Of a stretch of DNA of 64,000 nt, positions 30,701-42,900 are shown one piece after another (positions within the stretch are counted from its first letter, which is position 1; each line of letters starts with the position of its first letter). The position numbers and the translations under genes are program-made. The notes below the pieces were generated by a model, which was not told where the DNA came from, searched no databases, and worked only from the letters and a program-made list of their open reading frames with translations. The stretch is from Apteryx mantelli (Eukaryota > Chordata > Aves > Apterygiformes > Apterygidae): positions 67,001-131,000 of the forward strand of contig NC_090013.1 in NCBI RefSeq assembly GCF_036417845.1, given 5' to 3'.

Positions 30701-33700
30701 TCCTAAATCTGTTTCTTTTCCAATTGAAGAATGAATCCTTGTCATCCCTGCGCAAGTCCCGACTGCAATATGTACAGCGCTGTGAGGAGCTGGAGAAAGC
30801 AAAGCACCTGAGTGCCAAGGCAGAGGATGAATACCAGAGCACAGCGGTCACTCATCCTGGCAGTGCCAACAAGCAGCTGGAGAAACGCCGTCGGTCTTGC
30901 GAGGAGGCACAAGCAAAGGTGATGAGTTTAGACCGCAGTGCTGTTACTTCCAACACGTCTGCACTCTGACTGCATTATGCTATCTTCCTCTCTATTCTGA
31001 GGGCTTTCTCCTCCCTTGCTTTGTTTCTCACCACACAAAGGTTCAAGAAACAGAAGCTTTGTACAAGATGTGCATCAGTGATGCCAACTTCCGACGACAA
31101 GAATTGGAGAAAGTGCGGGCACGGATTGTCTCCCATATTCGGAAACTCATTTACCAAGGAGATGAGATGCTGACATGGGTATGTGCAGTCTTCTAATTTC
31201 TCCTTCAATCCTAGTTTCAGGGAAGCTGCTGTTTGGGATAAGACCGCTATATCCTTCACTATTTTATAGTTTAATTACCATATAACAAACCATGCTCAAA
31301 CAGTCAAAATTAGAGGAGTGCTGTGGACATTGCTTTGTTACTGACCTGCTGCAGACCGTTCTCAGATATCTAAGTGCATTTTCAGTTACTACTGCTTTGA
31401 GAACATAGATATCCATAGAAAAAGACCTACTTGGAGGGGAAAAAAAAACAACACAAAAAACAGTGACAAACATTTTTTGTCCATACTGTTAAGCAGAACT
31501 ATCAATAAGCACAAGTGCAGGTAACTGAGCATGGATAACACAAAAGCCGCAGACTGGTGAACTACAGAGATATCCAAGGGAGGAAAGATCATCTCTGCTT
31601 TGACTTTCAATGCTTTCTTTCTTTCTTTCTTTTTTTTCTTTCTATAAGGTCACGTTAAGGATGTTCAAGCAGCGGCAGATTCAGTCTGAACAGATTCCAG
31701 TGGGTTACCAGCACCTGACTGAAGTCTGTAGACCATACAAAGTGGGTGAGAAATACCTGGAATTCATTCAGACTCTGCAGAAGAAAGAAGTTCATATGGA
31801 GGTGTTTGAATTTGAGCCACTTGCTTCTGGGGGGCAGAGGTAAAAAAAAAAAGAAAAACTTAAATTCTAGTTTAAAGGTCAAAATACATAATGTACAGAA
31901 CAAAAAAGACAAATTTAGAACACAGATGACTATAAAGTCACTAGCAATACTGTAGCATTGTCATTGGTAATTTCAGGAAACCCTGCAATCTCAAATGTTA
32001 GGGTCTTTTCTCTCTACGTAGTTCCATTAACACTACTGGAGATCAGATCTTTAAAGGTGTATTTGTTTCCTTGGGATGAGCAGCAGCTCACAGGACCAGC
32101 ATCAGCAAAAACAGGGCAGCAGTTATGTGCTGTGGGCCTAGGATTATTTCTATCATTTGCCAAAGATCCGGATCACTCTTTTCTCAGATAGGTGATATTT
32201 GACTTATGTTCTATACTTTTCCTGTGGATAGAAAAGTTGAAACTGTAGTGAAAAAATTCCCGAAACAATTCCTAGTTTTGTGCAAGTATTTGTTATGGCC
32301 TCCTTGAAAACTCAGTTTATACCTACATGCAAACTCCTTGAAACAGATGGTTTGTCTCAGTATCCATAAAGTACCTCTGTGGCGCAGTACTGTTCATTAT
32401 TCTTCACTGCTGGCAAATTGCTTGCAACCTCTCCTCAGGTCCCCTCCCAGTGGCAAAAAAAGGACGACATTGCATTACACAGGAGCCTCTTCTGCAGCAA
32501 AGGATGTGAGCACTCCAGAAGATGCATCAAGAAAGCAGTTCTCCCCAAATGGTGAACAGAGTAGGTTTAACTTAATAAAGAAGACCTAATTTTCTCTTGA
32601 GTCACTGTAGTTTAATACATATATTGATGTAGCCAAAAAGAGCTGGGAGAGGAGCTCAGATTCTTAGGGCAATGCTTAAGGCTGTCCTCAGATTGGGAAA
32701 GGCTGCAGCATGGAGATCACACTTTTGTACAAAGGAATTCAGATTCCAAAAAATCTATTCCTTAAGTAAATCAAGACTCTTGCTGCTTCTCACCTGCATG
32801 CATCTTACATGCTGCATGTCACAGAGAAAAGTGTCAGCTGCCACCGTCGGTCTCTGGTGACCACTGACGCAAATGCAGCTGTGCCCATGCTGCCAGGCTA
32901 GCTGTGGCCTGTGGCAGGATGCGCCTGCCCCTCTGCTTTTGAAGCTTTTACCTCTGTCATGACGTGAGACCTCTCCTGCTGTTTTCCCTCTACTAGCTGT
33001 CTTTCTCACTCACTCTCTCTTAATCTTTCTGTTCTTGTTTTTATACGTATCAAAAAATATTTATAGATTTTCTGGAAGTTTGCTTTGGACTTTGGCCCTG
33101 TTTTTGTCACCAAACCCATATATAGGTAGTGCCGTGTTTGTAAACCCATCCTTGATTTATGCTCAACTGTTGATTGTAGGAATCCTGGCTTAGGATGAAC
33201 TGTGATGTAGCAGTGTAGCCCGAGAGCCTTTCACAACTATTGCTTCAGCCCTGTCCTCCTGTTAGCATATCTACATCTTTCTAGCAAAGAAAATCACATT
33301 TCTTTACAAGTTTAAAACTTATTTCACCATCAAACAGCATCTCAAATACATCTATCTCTAGAGTAGAAACTGTCTAAATTTTTCTAATACAGAAGGACAT
33401 TTCCTAGAAGTCTGTTAAAGCCCAACTTGACTGGGATAGGTTGCTGCTTTGGTCCATCATGTACCTGCCTGTTTTTCTGCTTAAAGGACAGTCACAGATG
33501 AGCACATTATGAGAAATAATTGAAAAGAATATACATCCATGCAGAGGCATTCACTAGTTGCCTCAGCTAGAAGAGTGTTTGGGATGGTCTGTCACTGTAT
33601 CCACCCTCTGTAGGTATGAGCAAGTCCCTCTGCAGTGACACAGAAAGCCTTGGTGGGAGTTGTGAATCCCGATCTCTGGACTCTCCCAATTCCAGCCCAG

Positions 33701-36700
33701 GTGAGTGCAGCAGAAATTCCTGCCTAATATGGAAACCAAAAACTAAAATGGAAATAAAATACACTGAACTACTTTGTGCATTATGAGGGAGAGAAGAACT
33801 GTTTATGTTTTCTCTTGTCTCAAGGAAACTCTAACAGGAAGTTGCTAAAAGCTCCATCCACTGGCACCATGTCCTCCTCCGATGATTTTGAAGAGAGAGA
33901 TTCATTGCAAACTTTTGAAAATGGTGAGCAATACAGAGGTATTTCACGGATACGGTGGAAACTCATTGTGCTTTCTTGCTTAGGTATCAATTCTTTATCG
34001 TGCTTAAATACTGTTTCCACAGAAAATGGAACGTCCCAGCAGCAGTTTAAGAACATCCTTCTCTCCAGTGCAGCACAGACCCACCGGCTCAGGAAGCTCC
34101 GGGGGCCATCCAAATGCAGGGAATGTGACACTTTCATGGTCAATGGCTTTGAGTGTGAGGAGGTGAGAGCTGGAACTAATCAGCTGTCATTGCAGACACC
34201 TTGTATGGGAGCCAGTCATAATCATTATCTCACTGAAGCACTGTGGAAATGAAGGGCCCCTCTGTAAGTTACATGATTGTTCTCCTTGTGTTCTACATGA
34301 GGCACATTTTTCTGTTCATGAGCAAGTAAGCCATGAAGTGCCACTTGCCCCAAACAGCCCTGCTGTTCCACTGCACTGAGAAGGCAGCACGGTAGTTTCG
34401 CAGAGAGGAAGGGACCAGGACAAGTCCTCCAAGGAGACCTGAACAACAGACCCAGATGCTGCTGAAGTCTGGGCTATAACCAGACCATAATCGAGGGTGA
34501 TTCTGCCATTTCAGTGCTACCTGACCTGCCACAAGAAGTGTCTAGAGAACCTGTTGATCACCTGTGGCCACAAGAAGTTGCCTAACCGAGTACCTCTTTT
34601 TGGCATTGACTTCATGCAAGTTCCTCGAGATTTCCCAGAGGAAGTTCCCTTCATAGTGGTGAAATGCACCTCAGAAATTGAAACTCGTGCCCTTGGAGTG
34701 CAGGTGAGTAGCATGGCCGCAGCTCCTGCACAGATGGGTACAACTCTGTTCAGTCTAGGGTTTAGGATAAAACTCTCCACAGTTTTGATTAAACATTTGC
34801 TTGGCGATTTTTGTCTCGAAGCAGCTAAAATATGTTTCCCTGATGCACTGCCCACTGTGGCTCTGAGCCTTGCCTCCTCACACAGAACACAACGGCAACA
34901 AAGAAATTTCCCCGACTCTCTGTTGTTCTGGTATTTGTAATGTCCTGCTATAGGGAAGATAACTAGCAAATCTTGTCACACTTTGTGACATTCTCCTGAT
35001 TATTCATAGCAAGAAGGAGAAGGTACTTCTTTCTTCTTCCTTCCTTCCTTTTTAACTGACCCTGAAGGGAAACCTGATCCAGAAATGCTAAGTTATTCTG
35101 GCGAATATCTTGCTCTGACCCCCTCTTCTTCTCTGCTCTGTTGATATTCTGTATCCAAAATTCCTGATGTCTCTCCCTTTTAACAATGTAGGGGATCTAT
35201 CGGATAAGCGGATCCAAGGCCCGGGTGGAAAAGCTGTGCCAGGCCTTTGAAAATGGAAGGAGCCTGGTGGAACTCTCCGAGCACTCCCCCCATGATATCA
35301 CCGGGGTCCTAAAGCATTTCCTGAAGGAAGTGGGTACCAAATCTCTGTTGGGAGGGCAGGTCTCAGCCAGTTGCATGCACTGGGTTTCAATTTCTGATGC
35401 TTCCTTATAAAGGAGGCTACTCCCGGTTTTCTTGGTTAAGTACCAAGTTGCTGAGGTATATCACATTGTTTGTGGGAAAGGGCTTTAGTTCTGCCAGATC
35501 TTTTCTTCTAGTCACTGGCCTTGACATGTTCAATAATGCTATGTGTGACATTAAAACAATAGCTGAGAGTTGTTCTGATTCACCAGAACTTGGAGCTCCT
35601 TGCTGATAGTTTTAGTGGGATGATGAGACTGAATCTCTAAGCAGTAGCAGGTCTTACATATTTTGAGTCTGCCACAAGTATTTTTTTCCAGGTAAATGGC
35701 AATTCTGGCAGTGCTTGGCATTTTTTATAGTCCCTTAGAGTCAGGGAACCTTTGTGACATGGGGATGAGAGCTAGTGGGAGTCAAAGCATGTGAGGCTGA
35801 AGTACAACTTGTCTGACAGAAAAAAAAAGATGAAGAGATTTTCCTCAGTGTCAGACCACCAGATGAAGTAACATTCTTTTTTTCCCCACTCTCTGCAGCT
35901 TTCAGGACCTGTGCTGCTGTACCAGCTCTATGATGATCTCATTGCTCTTGCCAAAGATTTGCAAAAACCCAGCGAAGAAAAGAGGGACTGTGCAGGCTTC
36001 CCTTCAGATCCCATCCAGTGCATGAAGGACTTGCTGAGCAAATTACCTGGAACCAACTACAATACTCTGCGGCATCTTATTGCACACTTGTACAGGTGAG
36101 GAGTGTGCTGGCTGTCACGCTGGCTAGCGTTAGCTCCGGTGCTGACCACAGGAGGAGATCACTGTTGAGTTCTCACTACCAGAGCAGCTAGCACAGCACC
36201 AAATGTGTATAGAAGAGCATCTGCGCTTCCTTAACTGGGGAGAGGCCTGATCTAGAGCCCCATAGGCAGTTGTGAGGAGGCTAAAAATTCATTCATAGAA
36301 AGGGCTATTTGACATCTTGCAACAATAAGGAGAAAGTCTTAATGACCAGTAAGGACTAGAAGTTTCTTATTGATGATGCTTCATAGTTAAAGTGCAGATC
36401 AAGAGGTCAAGGAAGAACATGAAGCAGGCCCCTTTCATCCAGCTCTGAACACAGGTTGTAAGAAGCAGCCACTCTGCTTGGAGCTGCACCACCCAGACAG
36501 ATCCAGGCAACTTTTGAGATTTTTCTCTGGAGTTTCTGTGCGCAAACCAGAATGTTGTTCCCCTGTAAAAGCTGGGGTTTCTCTCTCTACTAGGAAACGG
36601 GGTATTGACTCATTCCATTTGAACACTCTGTGCATTCGGGTTGAGAGCTGGGAAGCCCCTAACAGTCATGTTTCCCTTCACCAGGGTGGCAGAGAAATAC

Positions 36701-39700
36701 GAAGAGAACAAGATGTCCCCAAACAACCTGGGCATAATATTTGGGCCAACTCTGATCCGGCCATGCTCAGGGAGCGATGTCTCAATGTCATGCCTTGTTG
36801 ACTCTGGGTATCAAGCCCAGATTGTGGAGTTTCTCATTCAGAACTACGAAAGGGTGTTTGGGATGGATGACCTGCCTTCATCCTTGTCCCTTGGATGTGA
36901 AAATCCTTCGCAAGAAGCATCGACAGAGAAGGATGAAGGACATCAGAACCCAGACAAAGTCCAGAATGTAACTCTAGAGGTAGAGCTCCCAGACACTGAG
37001 CTGGGCTTACTGACCCTGCTGTAGAGACAGGAAGGTGGACTAGCAATTAAAGAGAGTTTTTTCACAGAAAAGGAAACCATTTGCTAGCAGAGGGTTATTC
37101 AAAGAGGAAGGAGCAGAGAGCTCATTGCATGTGGAGTGAGACAAATAGAAGAAATTTTGAGCTACAGATCACGCAGCAGCTTCTCAGACCACTTTGGATG
37201 GTGTTTTTACTGCATGTTTTAGAATCCAGTCATTCTGAAGAGTTGTGGGTTTCTCCATACTAAATTACTTGGAACAGTGCTGTTTCTCTCCGTAAACAGC
37301 ACTAACTTTTGAGGCAGATATGTGCACATAAGACCCAGCTGATTTCTTTGTGCAGCCCTACAGGGCTCTGCTGCATTCCCGATCAGAAGCCACGGACCCT
37401 TTATCTCCCTGCTACCAAGTGCTCTGTATCCTTCCCAGACTCCCTACCTCTTGCCTCACAACAGTTCACAGCTTATTTCACAACAGCACTTTAAAAACAC
37501 AAATTGGCATAACATCCCTGAGCTGGGATGTGGTGGCTCTGTCTTTTTCACAGCTGGTTTGACTAAGTCAGAAAGAAGAAATGACTTTCCTAAAGTTAAA
37601 AAAAGGGAGTTGGATCCTGTTCTTAGGACTCTCCTCCCCCTACTTTTAAGTCACGGATGCTTATGTGAGAGACACTCCATGTCTGCAATGATCACATCCA
37701 TGTCCGACATGCAGTAATCCTGCTTTCTGTACAGGTCCTGCTCACTGAGGAAGCATAAATTAGAGTAACTATGATTACAGCTGAAATAAAATCAGAGTAG
37801 ACACAATTCACTTCTGGCATGCAGAAATCCTACAGGATTAATAAACCTTCAGAGAACACTTTGAGAGATACACAACTATTACCTGTGACTAGGTTTATAC
37901 TTTCAAAGCCATTTTATATAATTCTATAGTATAACTGAATTCTACAAAAGGTGTTGTAAACCTTTGAAAAGAAGAGTTGCTTTTAATGTGACTCTCATTT
38001 TGTAATTAATAAAACCAACTTCTGGAGCCCCTGTTCAGGTGATATAATCCTTGTGTGAACTTGCACTGGTTCCATACGAGCCACAACTCCCAAGAACTTC
38101 CATGCAATTGACTCATCATCCCATTTGTATGCGATCATAATTACTGTGCTACAGTTAACGTTCGTGTCTGATGTTTCCCTTTCTCATTTTAAAATGGGCT
38201 ATTTCAGTGTCATGTAGGACACAAGGATCTCAGTCTCAGCACACTGCTTCTCCACAGAAAGCAACGTCTGCTTTCCGGGGTGAGTTTTGTGGCAGTTGTT
38301 GCAGTCTGCTGGCCTGGGTGCTGGACTCGGCAGGTCTGGAACCATAACTTGCTCTCATGGCCCTGCCATGGGACCTTCTGCAAGCTCCCTCCCTGTTTTT
38401 TCACACACACTCCCCAACACACACTCTGTTTGTCTATTTAGACCACAAGCACTTCCAGACAGGGACTGTTCGCTAGACATATAAGCACAAGATCTAGCAA
38501 ACTAGGGGTCTCTAGATGCACTTATAATAGACTCGTTTTTTGCCTGAACAGGCTCAAAGCCAGCATATATTGCAGGCTGTGCTGCATCTCCATCTTGCTG
38601 AACCAGGCAGCTCAAGCATTATTGCTAAACTAAGACAAATTAAGGCATTTTTAGCTCAAGCAGTTGCCTCCATTCACTTGTCTATAACAGCATTTGGGGT
38701 GAAGTGGGAGTGGACAGTCTCTTCATATCAGAGTCCTTTATAAACACTCATGGCTTTTTCCAACAGAATTTCTCCTCCAAGCATGATTTCAATGTGGACT
38801 ATGTGTCTGATAACTCGTCTTCCAGGGAAGCCATCAATGAGCTGACTCTGGAGAGAGCCCACAGTCCATTAAACACGGATGCCCTAGGTAAAAGCGGTGA
38901 TCATGGTGCTGGTATAGGTTGTCTTGCTTCGTGTTTGCTGGTTTTCACACCTGTCTCTGTCTGCCTCTACATTACACAGCAGAGAAAGCATAGCTGGGCC
39001 CTTTCACTCTTTGTACAGATAACCTGCTGCAGAACAACGACCACCGTTCCCTGAAAGTGCAAGCACATTTTCCATTGCTCTCAGGAAGGGCTTTTCCCTT
39101 GTACTGCCTCAGCTCTCAGGCCCAGAGACACATGCAAACTGTGCTTGCTTTAATGTATACAGAGAACATTAAGAATATAAGCCTGATTCATATATTACAC
39201 CTCTTTCAAATGCTTATCTTTGCAATTGCTCCTGATTAATGAAGTTGTTAGAGGGAGGATTTTTAGCCTGGCAGCACTGAAGGGCTTTCAGTATCCTTTC
39301 TACTAGGAAAAGAAATCATCAACCAAAACTGTACTTACTGCTGTCGTAGTAACCATGTCTCACCATTCTAAGATAACTCTCTAATTTTTTGTTCAGAGAT
39401 GAACAGAAGTATTGACTCTGAGTTGGAAGACCTGGAGGACTCTGTGCAGGAAAAGACAGACAGTGATTTGGACATGGTCCTAGGGACCCAGCCCAGAGGC
39501 CATTTCAGCCGTCAGCCGGTAAAATATATTCGAACACAGGCAAAAATGAGACCAGTCATTCCCAAGTCTTCCAGTTTGCCTTTGAGAACTACTACTTTAT
39601 CCAGCACGGCAATGGAGTTTGGTGCAGAAGGCAACCCTAACGACAGCAGCTCTACAACAAAGGACAACCTGGAGGAGAGCAGTAGGAGTAGGAACAGCTC

Positions 39701-39917
39701 ACCAGACGTGAGCACACTCAAGTGCCGCCCAGGTGGGAAACAGCAACTCAAACGTTTTGAGATCACACAGGAGACTGCCAGGATTGTCTCCAAGTTTAAA
39801 GTTGATGACACTTCAACATCCTCTGAGCTGTCTCTGGAGAGCACAGAGTCTACAGAGAAAGCAGTGAACCTCAGCTCAGAGATACTGCTACAGAAAGACC
39901 CTGAGGATAATAGATAA
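13258..39917 (+). CDS. GMIP: GMIP, GEM-interacting Rho GTPase-activating protein (24 coding exons, 1179 aa)
   Basis: GMIP is a cytoplasmic RhoA GTPase-activating protein. In mammals it binds the GTPase Gem and acts on actin and exocytosis. Coding exons: 13258-13513, 14965-15102, 19130-19174, 24653-24718, 26575-26668, 26763-26838, 27702-27765, 28686-28811, 29154-29218, 29931-30041, 30320-30400, 30730-30918, 31041-31178, 31649-31839, 32439-32551, 33614-33700, 33825-33923, 34023-34162, 34515-34703, 35192-35329, 35899-36095, 36685-36979, 38767-38887 and 39397-39917. They sum to 3540 nt with every junction in frame. Domain order: extended N-terminus, F-BAR (~245-535), C1 (~667-720), RhoGAP (~735-930) and tail. 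Signatures [20 protein letters not shown] and [15 protein letters not shown] separate it from the paralogues ARHGAP45 and ARHGAP29. Human GMIP is ~970 aa; most of the extra length is N-terminal. Confidence 0.93.
15103..19129 (+). other. GMIP: GMIP intron 2
   Basis: This 4.0-kb intron has no recognised gene. It contains a T-run next to a G-run near 16493-16527 and a GAG/GAA purine repeat at 17274-17309. That repeat could read as an acidic stretch but has no good splice acceptor. Confidence 0.6.
17274..17309 (+). repeat. GAG/GAA purine microsatellite
   Basis: A 36-bp run of GAG and GAA triplets on the plus strand lies in GMIP intron 2. Purine-only tracts of this kind can form triplex structures; no function is claimed. 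Confidence 0.8.
19175..24652 (+). other. GMIP: GMIP intron 3
   Basis: The longest GMIP intron (5.5 kb) contains no recognised coding sequence. An old dispersed-repeat-like segment lies at about 23480-24060 and is listed separately. Confidence 0.6.
23480..24060 (+). repeat. Probable ancient sauropsid interspersed repeat (degraded)
   Basis: Phrases such as CAAAGAGCTATGTTTAAGAC, AGCAGGGATTTGAAAGATGA, ATATTTACAGGAGCCCTCAC and TTAGCAAGTGGGCAGTC occur in this order. The order resembles an old repeat family I recall from turtle and crocodile genomes, but the copy is heavily diverged. The call is from memory and the ends are approximate. Confidence 0.35.
26575..27765 (+). CDS. GMIP: GMIP exons 5-7, conserved GMIP head segment
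   Basis: Exon 5 (26575-26668) contains [20 protein letters not shown], which corresponds to the very start of human GMIP and is the strongest family marker. Exon 6 (26763-26838) continues [15 protein letters not shown]. Exon 7 (27702-27765) is Ser/Lys-rich. The intron between exons 5 and 6 is only 94 bp and carries a pentanucleotide repeat next to its acceptor. Confidence 0.9.
26721..26755 (+). repeat. (GTATT)7 pentanucleotide microsatellite at a splice acceptor
   Basis: Seven perfect GTATT units lie in the 94-bp GMIP intron 5, with only TCAAC between them and the AG at 26761-26762. The repeat takes the place normally held by a pyrimidine tract. Confidence 0.95.
28686..31839 (+). CDS. GMIP: GMIP exons 8-14, F-BAR domain (residues ~247-546)
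   Basis: Seven exons encode the membrane-curving helical dimerisation domain shared with ARHGAP29 and ARHGAP45. It starts with [20 protein letters not shown] and [17 protein letters not shown]. It continues through [75 protein letters not shown] and [18 protein letters not shown]. Charged heptad-like helices dominate. Exon 14 (31649-31839) ends in phase 2 after [15 protein letters not shown], where the F-BAR region closes. Exon 14's acceptor is preceded by a CTTT repeat that serves as its pyrimidine tract. Confidence 0.93.
32439..33923 (+). CDS. GMIP: GMIP exons 15-17, Ser/Thr-rich linker (residues ~547-646)
   Basis: This low-complexity region between the F-BAR and C1 domains is probably disordered and phosphorylated. 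It includes [14 protein letters not shown] in exon 16 and [17 protein letters not shown] in exon 17; both match the same place in human GMIP ([16 protein letters not shown]). All three exons end in phase 1. Confidence 0.88.
34023..34703 (+). CDS. GMIP: GMIP exons 18-19, atypical C1 domain
   Basis: The zinc-binding region runs from His667 through Cys678-X2-Cys681, then [20 protein letters not shown]. The late part fits C-X2-C-X4-H-X2-C-X7-C. The spacing between the second and third cysteines is shorter than in diacylglycerol-binding C1 domains, so an atypical, non-ligand C1 is likely. The stretch [16 protein letters not shown] is shared with ARHGAP45. Exon 19 leads into the RhoGAP domain with [20 protein letters not shown]. 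Confidence 0.92.
35192..36979 (+). CDS. GMIP: GMIP exons 20-22, RhoGAP catalytic domain
   Basis: The domain accelerates GTP hydrolysis by Rho, mainly RhoA in the mammalian protein. GIYRISG at the start of exon 20 supplies the arginine finger, Arg760. Further signatures are [54 protein letters not shown] and [19 protein letters not shown], which holds the conserved Asn-Asn-Leu and Gly-Pro-Thr-Leu. Exon 20 uses a GAA|GTGGGT donor. Exon 22 ends at a GAG|GTAGAG donor at 36979; without splicing the frame reads on for 14 codons and stops at 37022-37024. Confidence 0.93.
37785..38013 (+). promoter_or_regulatory. GMIP: Cluster of three AATAAA motifs in GMIP intron 22
   Basis: AATAAA occurs at 37785-37790, 37840-37845 and 38008-38013, about 0.8-1.0 kb after an in-frame intronic stop (37022-37024). 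Together they could end a shorter GMIP transcript that lacks the tail. This is inference from motif positions. Confidence 0.35.
38767..39917 (+). CDS. GMIP: GMIP exons 23-24, C-terminal tail
   Basis: Exon 23 (38767-38887, phase 0 to 1) is Ser/Asn-rich. The last exon (39397-39917, stop TAA at 39915) contains [20 protein letters not shown] and [15 protein letters not shown]. These are near-identical to conserved tail motifs of human GMIP and do not occur in ARHGAP45. The rest is Ser/Thr-rich and probably disordered. Confidence 0.93.
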
Positions 39918-42900
39918 TAGCAGTGGAAAGGGAGAAAGGACTGACATCCCACACCATGCTTCCTGCTGAAGAAAGGAATAGTGATGGGGTGAGGATAACA
40001 TCTTAGCATGTGCATTTACAACGCAAGCTGGAGAAAAAACTTCTACTGCGAACTACCTGACAGATTTTGAGCTAGCCCAGGATTTGCTTTTTATTCTATA
40101 AGAAACAATATGAGCGTTAAGAAGCAAGTCCAAAGGCTCTCTTTGTGGAACATAAAAAAAAAAAAAAAAAAAAGGTGTGGCACAGGGTGGTTATCTGAAA
40201 GGGAGGGCTCAGGGTGGTTCCATGAAGTAAAGGAAACACAGATTTTCTGGCTAAAAAGATGTAGGCAGGAATGAGGTGACTGAAATGTACGGCATTGGAA
40301 AGAAAACATTCCCTAGTGGTCATTTTATGGCAGCTACAACGAGCACTTATTTTTTTAGTTTTTATTTCACAGCATTTTTTCAGTGTAAATCTAATAGAAC
40401 AGAGTACATAGGCAAAGTTCATGTACTCTAGGTCCTTGTCCTTCCACTGCTGGACTTTCAAATTTCTAGTTAGCACAAAGTCATTTTATAAAGCAAAAAG
40501 ACACTGCCGCACTCTGAGCTGGACCCCCTTTCTCCAAAACATTAATTCTATTTCCCTTGGAGCATTTTGAGCTTCTTCCGTGTGAAGCTCCTGCTGTCAT
40601 CAAGAGGGCAATCCCCTGAACCCGTTACAAATGGGAAGATTCTTGCTGGTCTAAGTCTGTGTAACCCTGACTTTCTGGTTCTCCACCTCACCTGCATGTG
40701 GCTTACCCCCATATTCACAGAATCACAGCGTGGTTGAGGTTGGAAGGGACCTTTAGAGATTATCCAGTCCAATCTCCCTGCTCAAGCAGGGTCACCTAGA
40801 GCAGGCTCCCCAGAACCCTGTCCAGGCAGCTTTTGAATATCTCCAAGGATGGAAACTCCACAATCTCTCTGGGCAACCTGTTCCACTGCTCAGACATCCT
40901 CACAGGCAAAAATTTTTCTTAGAGTCAGACGGACCTTCCTGCATTTCCATTTGTGCCCCTTGCCGCTCATCCTATTGCTGGGCACCACTGAAAAGAGTCT
41001 GGCCCCGCTCTCTTTACACCCTCCCTTCAGATACTTTTACACATTGATAAGATCCCCCCTCATCCTTCCCTTCTCCAGGCTGAACAGTCTCAGCTCTCTC
41101 AGCCTTTCCTCGCAGGAGAGATGCTCCAATCCCTCCATCATCTCAGTAGCCCTTTGCTGGACTCACTCCAGTAGCCTCAGTCTCTTTAGCACTGGGAACC
41201 CAGCACTGGACACGGCCCTGCAGAGGGAGGCTCGTCTCCCTTTCTGCCCACGGCAGCAGATTTTCTGCCGATCCAATGGCAATATGAGCATGATGACTCT
41301 GTCCTATAGCGCCATCTTGTGATGCCTATGAAACACAGGCTTCCTGTATTGCTAATTTCTTGGGTTTACTTTGTATTATGGGATGGACAATGTTATGGAT
41401 TTCCTTGCCGTTTGGTTGTGTATGTAGGATAAAATTCAGATGACAGTGTAGAGCTTCCACATTAGGGTAAATTTCAGCAATTACAAGCAGCTGCAAAGAC
41501 ACTAGGACATGTATGAAGACACCAGAGACGAATGCTAAAAGAAAACATTATGCTTTCCCTAACCAGCTCAAGAGATTAAACTATCCACCTTGTAGGGTTT
41601 TTTTCTTCTCGTCAATAGACTATGTTTTAGTTCTGTTTCTTAACAAAGTTGTAAAAGAAATGCTAAGGATTTATTCATAGTATTTGTACAGTTTAGGCTA
41701 AAGAGAGAGAAAGTTTGCATCTCTGGAAAAATGTATATTTGTTAATATATTGCTTTGTATTTTTGAATACTAAATTATCTTTTAATGTAGAGCTTCTGTA
41801 AATTATTGGGTGTTTTATTATAAGCTGATCCTGTATTTGCTAAATGAGCATAGTGAAACCTTAAGTAAACACTTATCAGACTATTGTTAAAATGCCAAGT
41901 GCACTCAGGTCTTTATGAAATGAAGGTAATGTTCGCCTAGGAGAGTTTATAACCTGAGGAACTAGCAGAGCTAAAACAAGATGCCTGTTAAAATCCTCAT
42001 TTCCTTTTCTTGCTGCACATTTAAATAGTTAATTAGGAGATTCATTCCATGTAGGAGAAACATTACAGGCTTGTACAGTCTGTACAACTTTTGCCATCCA
42101 CCTCTGCCCTTTGCTTTTCCTTCAAGGAGTCCAATACATACAAAAATGCTATTAGAGAAAACACGCTCACTCTTCCCCAGTAACTCCTCATTACTTGCTG
42201 CTTTCTGCAGAGCTAGTAATTTGTTGAGGGTAAGAGTTGTCAAAGCAACATTTCCAGCCAGAGTTGTATGGCTGCCAAGTCTCACTTGTGTGGAGAGAGT
42301 TTGGATGCGTGGTCAGAAACATCTCTCCCTCTGCTTGTCATGACAATTTTCTCTCTTCCAGCCACAGTTAACGTGGTTTAGTTTGGAAACCGAGACATTG
42401 AATTTCAAACAAATTTGCAGGGAGAGAAGCATCAGCATCCCAAGTTCTCCAACCTGCTTGAGACTGTATCTTCACTTCAAAGGAACAACCTCAGCTGCAC
42501 ATGTGTATGGCAAGGGACAGGCACCAGTCCTGGTAAATCCTGTGAAGCACTGAACAGGAATCATCTCCTACTGCTTTTCCTAATTCCCACTTCAAAGTAG
42601 AAGCAGGGAAGCCCTTGTAAATATCTTATCAGCTACTAATGCTTCTTGCAGCTGGCTGCTTTCACAGCAGCACTTTGGGAAGGTGGCTCTCTGACCCTCT
42701 GACTCGGAGCTACATCACAGAGGATTGCACTATTTTCCACGTAATTGCAACATAAAGCCATAGTAACCTTATCAAGAAAACTTTTATCAGTGAAACAACC
42801 AAGAAACTGACTTCTTGCTGCAAGCTTACTTACATCAGCCAGTGTGAATTCAGCACACAATGCAACAGTCTAATCTCAGCCAGTCAAGGTGTTTTTGAGC

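Noticed and set aside
34517-34969. 150-codon minus-strand frame
   Set aside because: It is the shadow of GMIP exon 19 (34515-34703) extended by chance into the intron.
40849-41322. 157-codon plus-strand frame downstream of GMIP
   Set aside because: It lies almost wholly in the CR1 fragment, on the strand opposite to CR1 coding sense.
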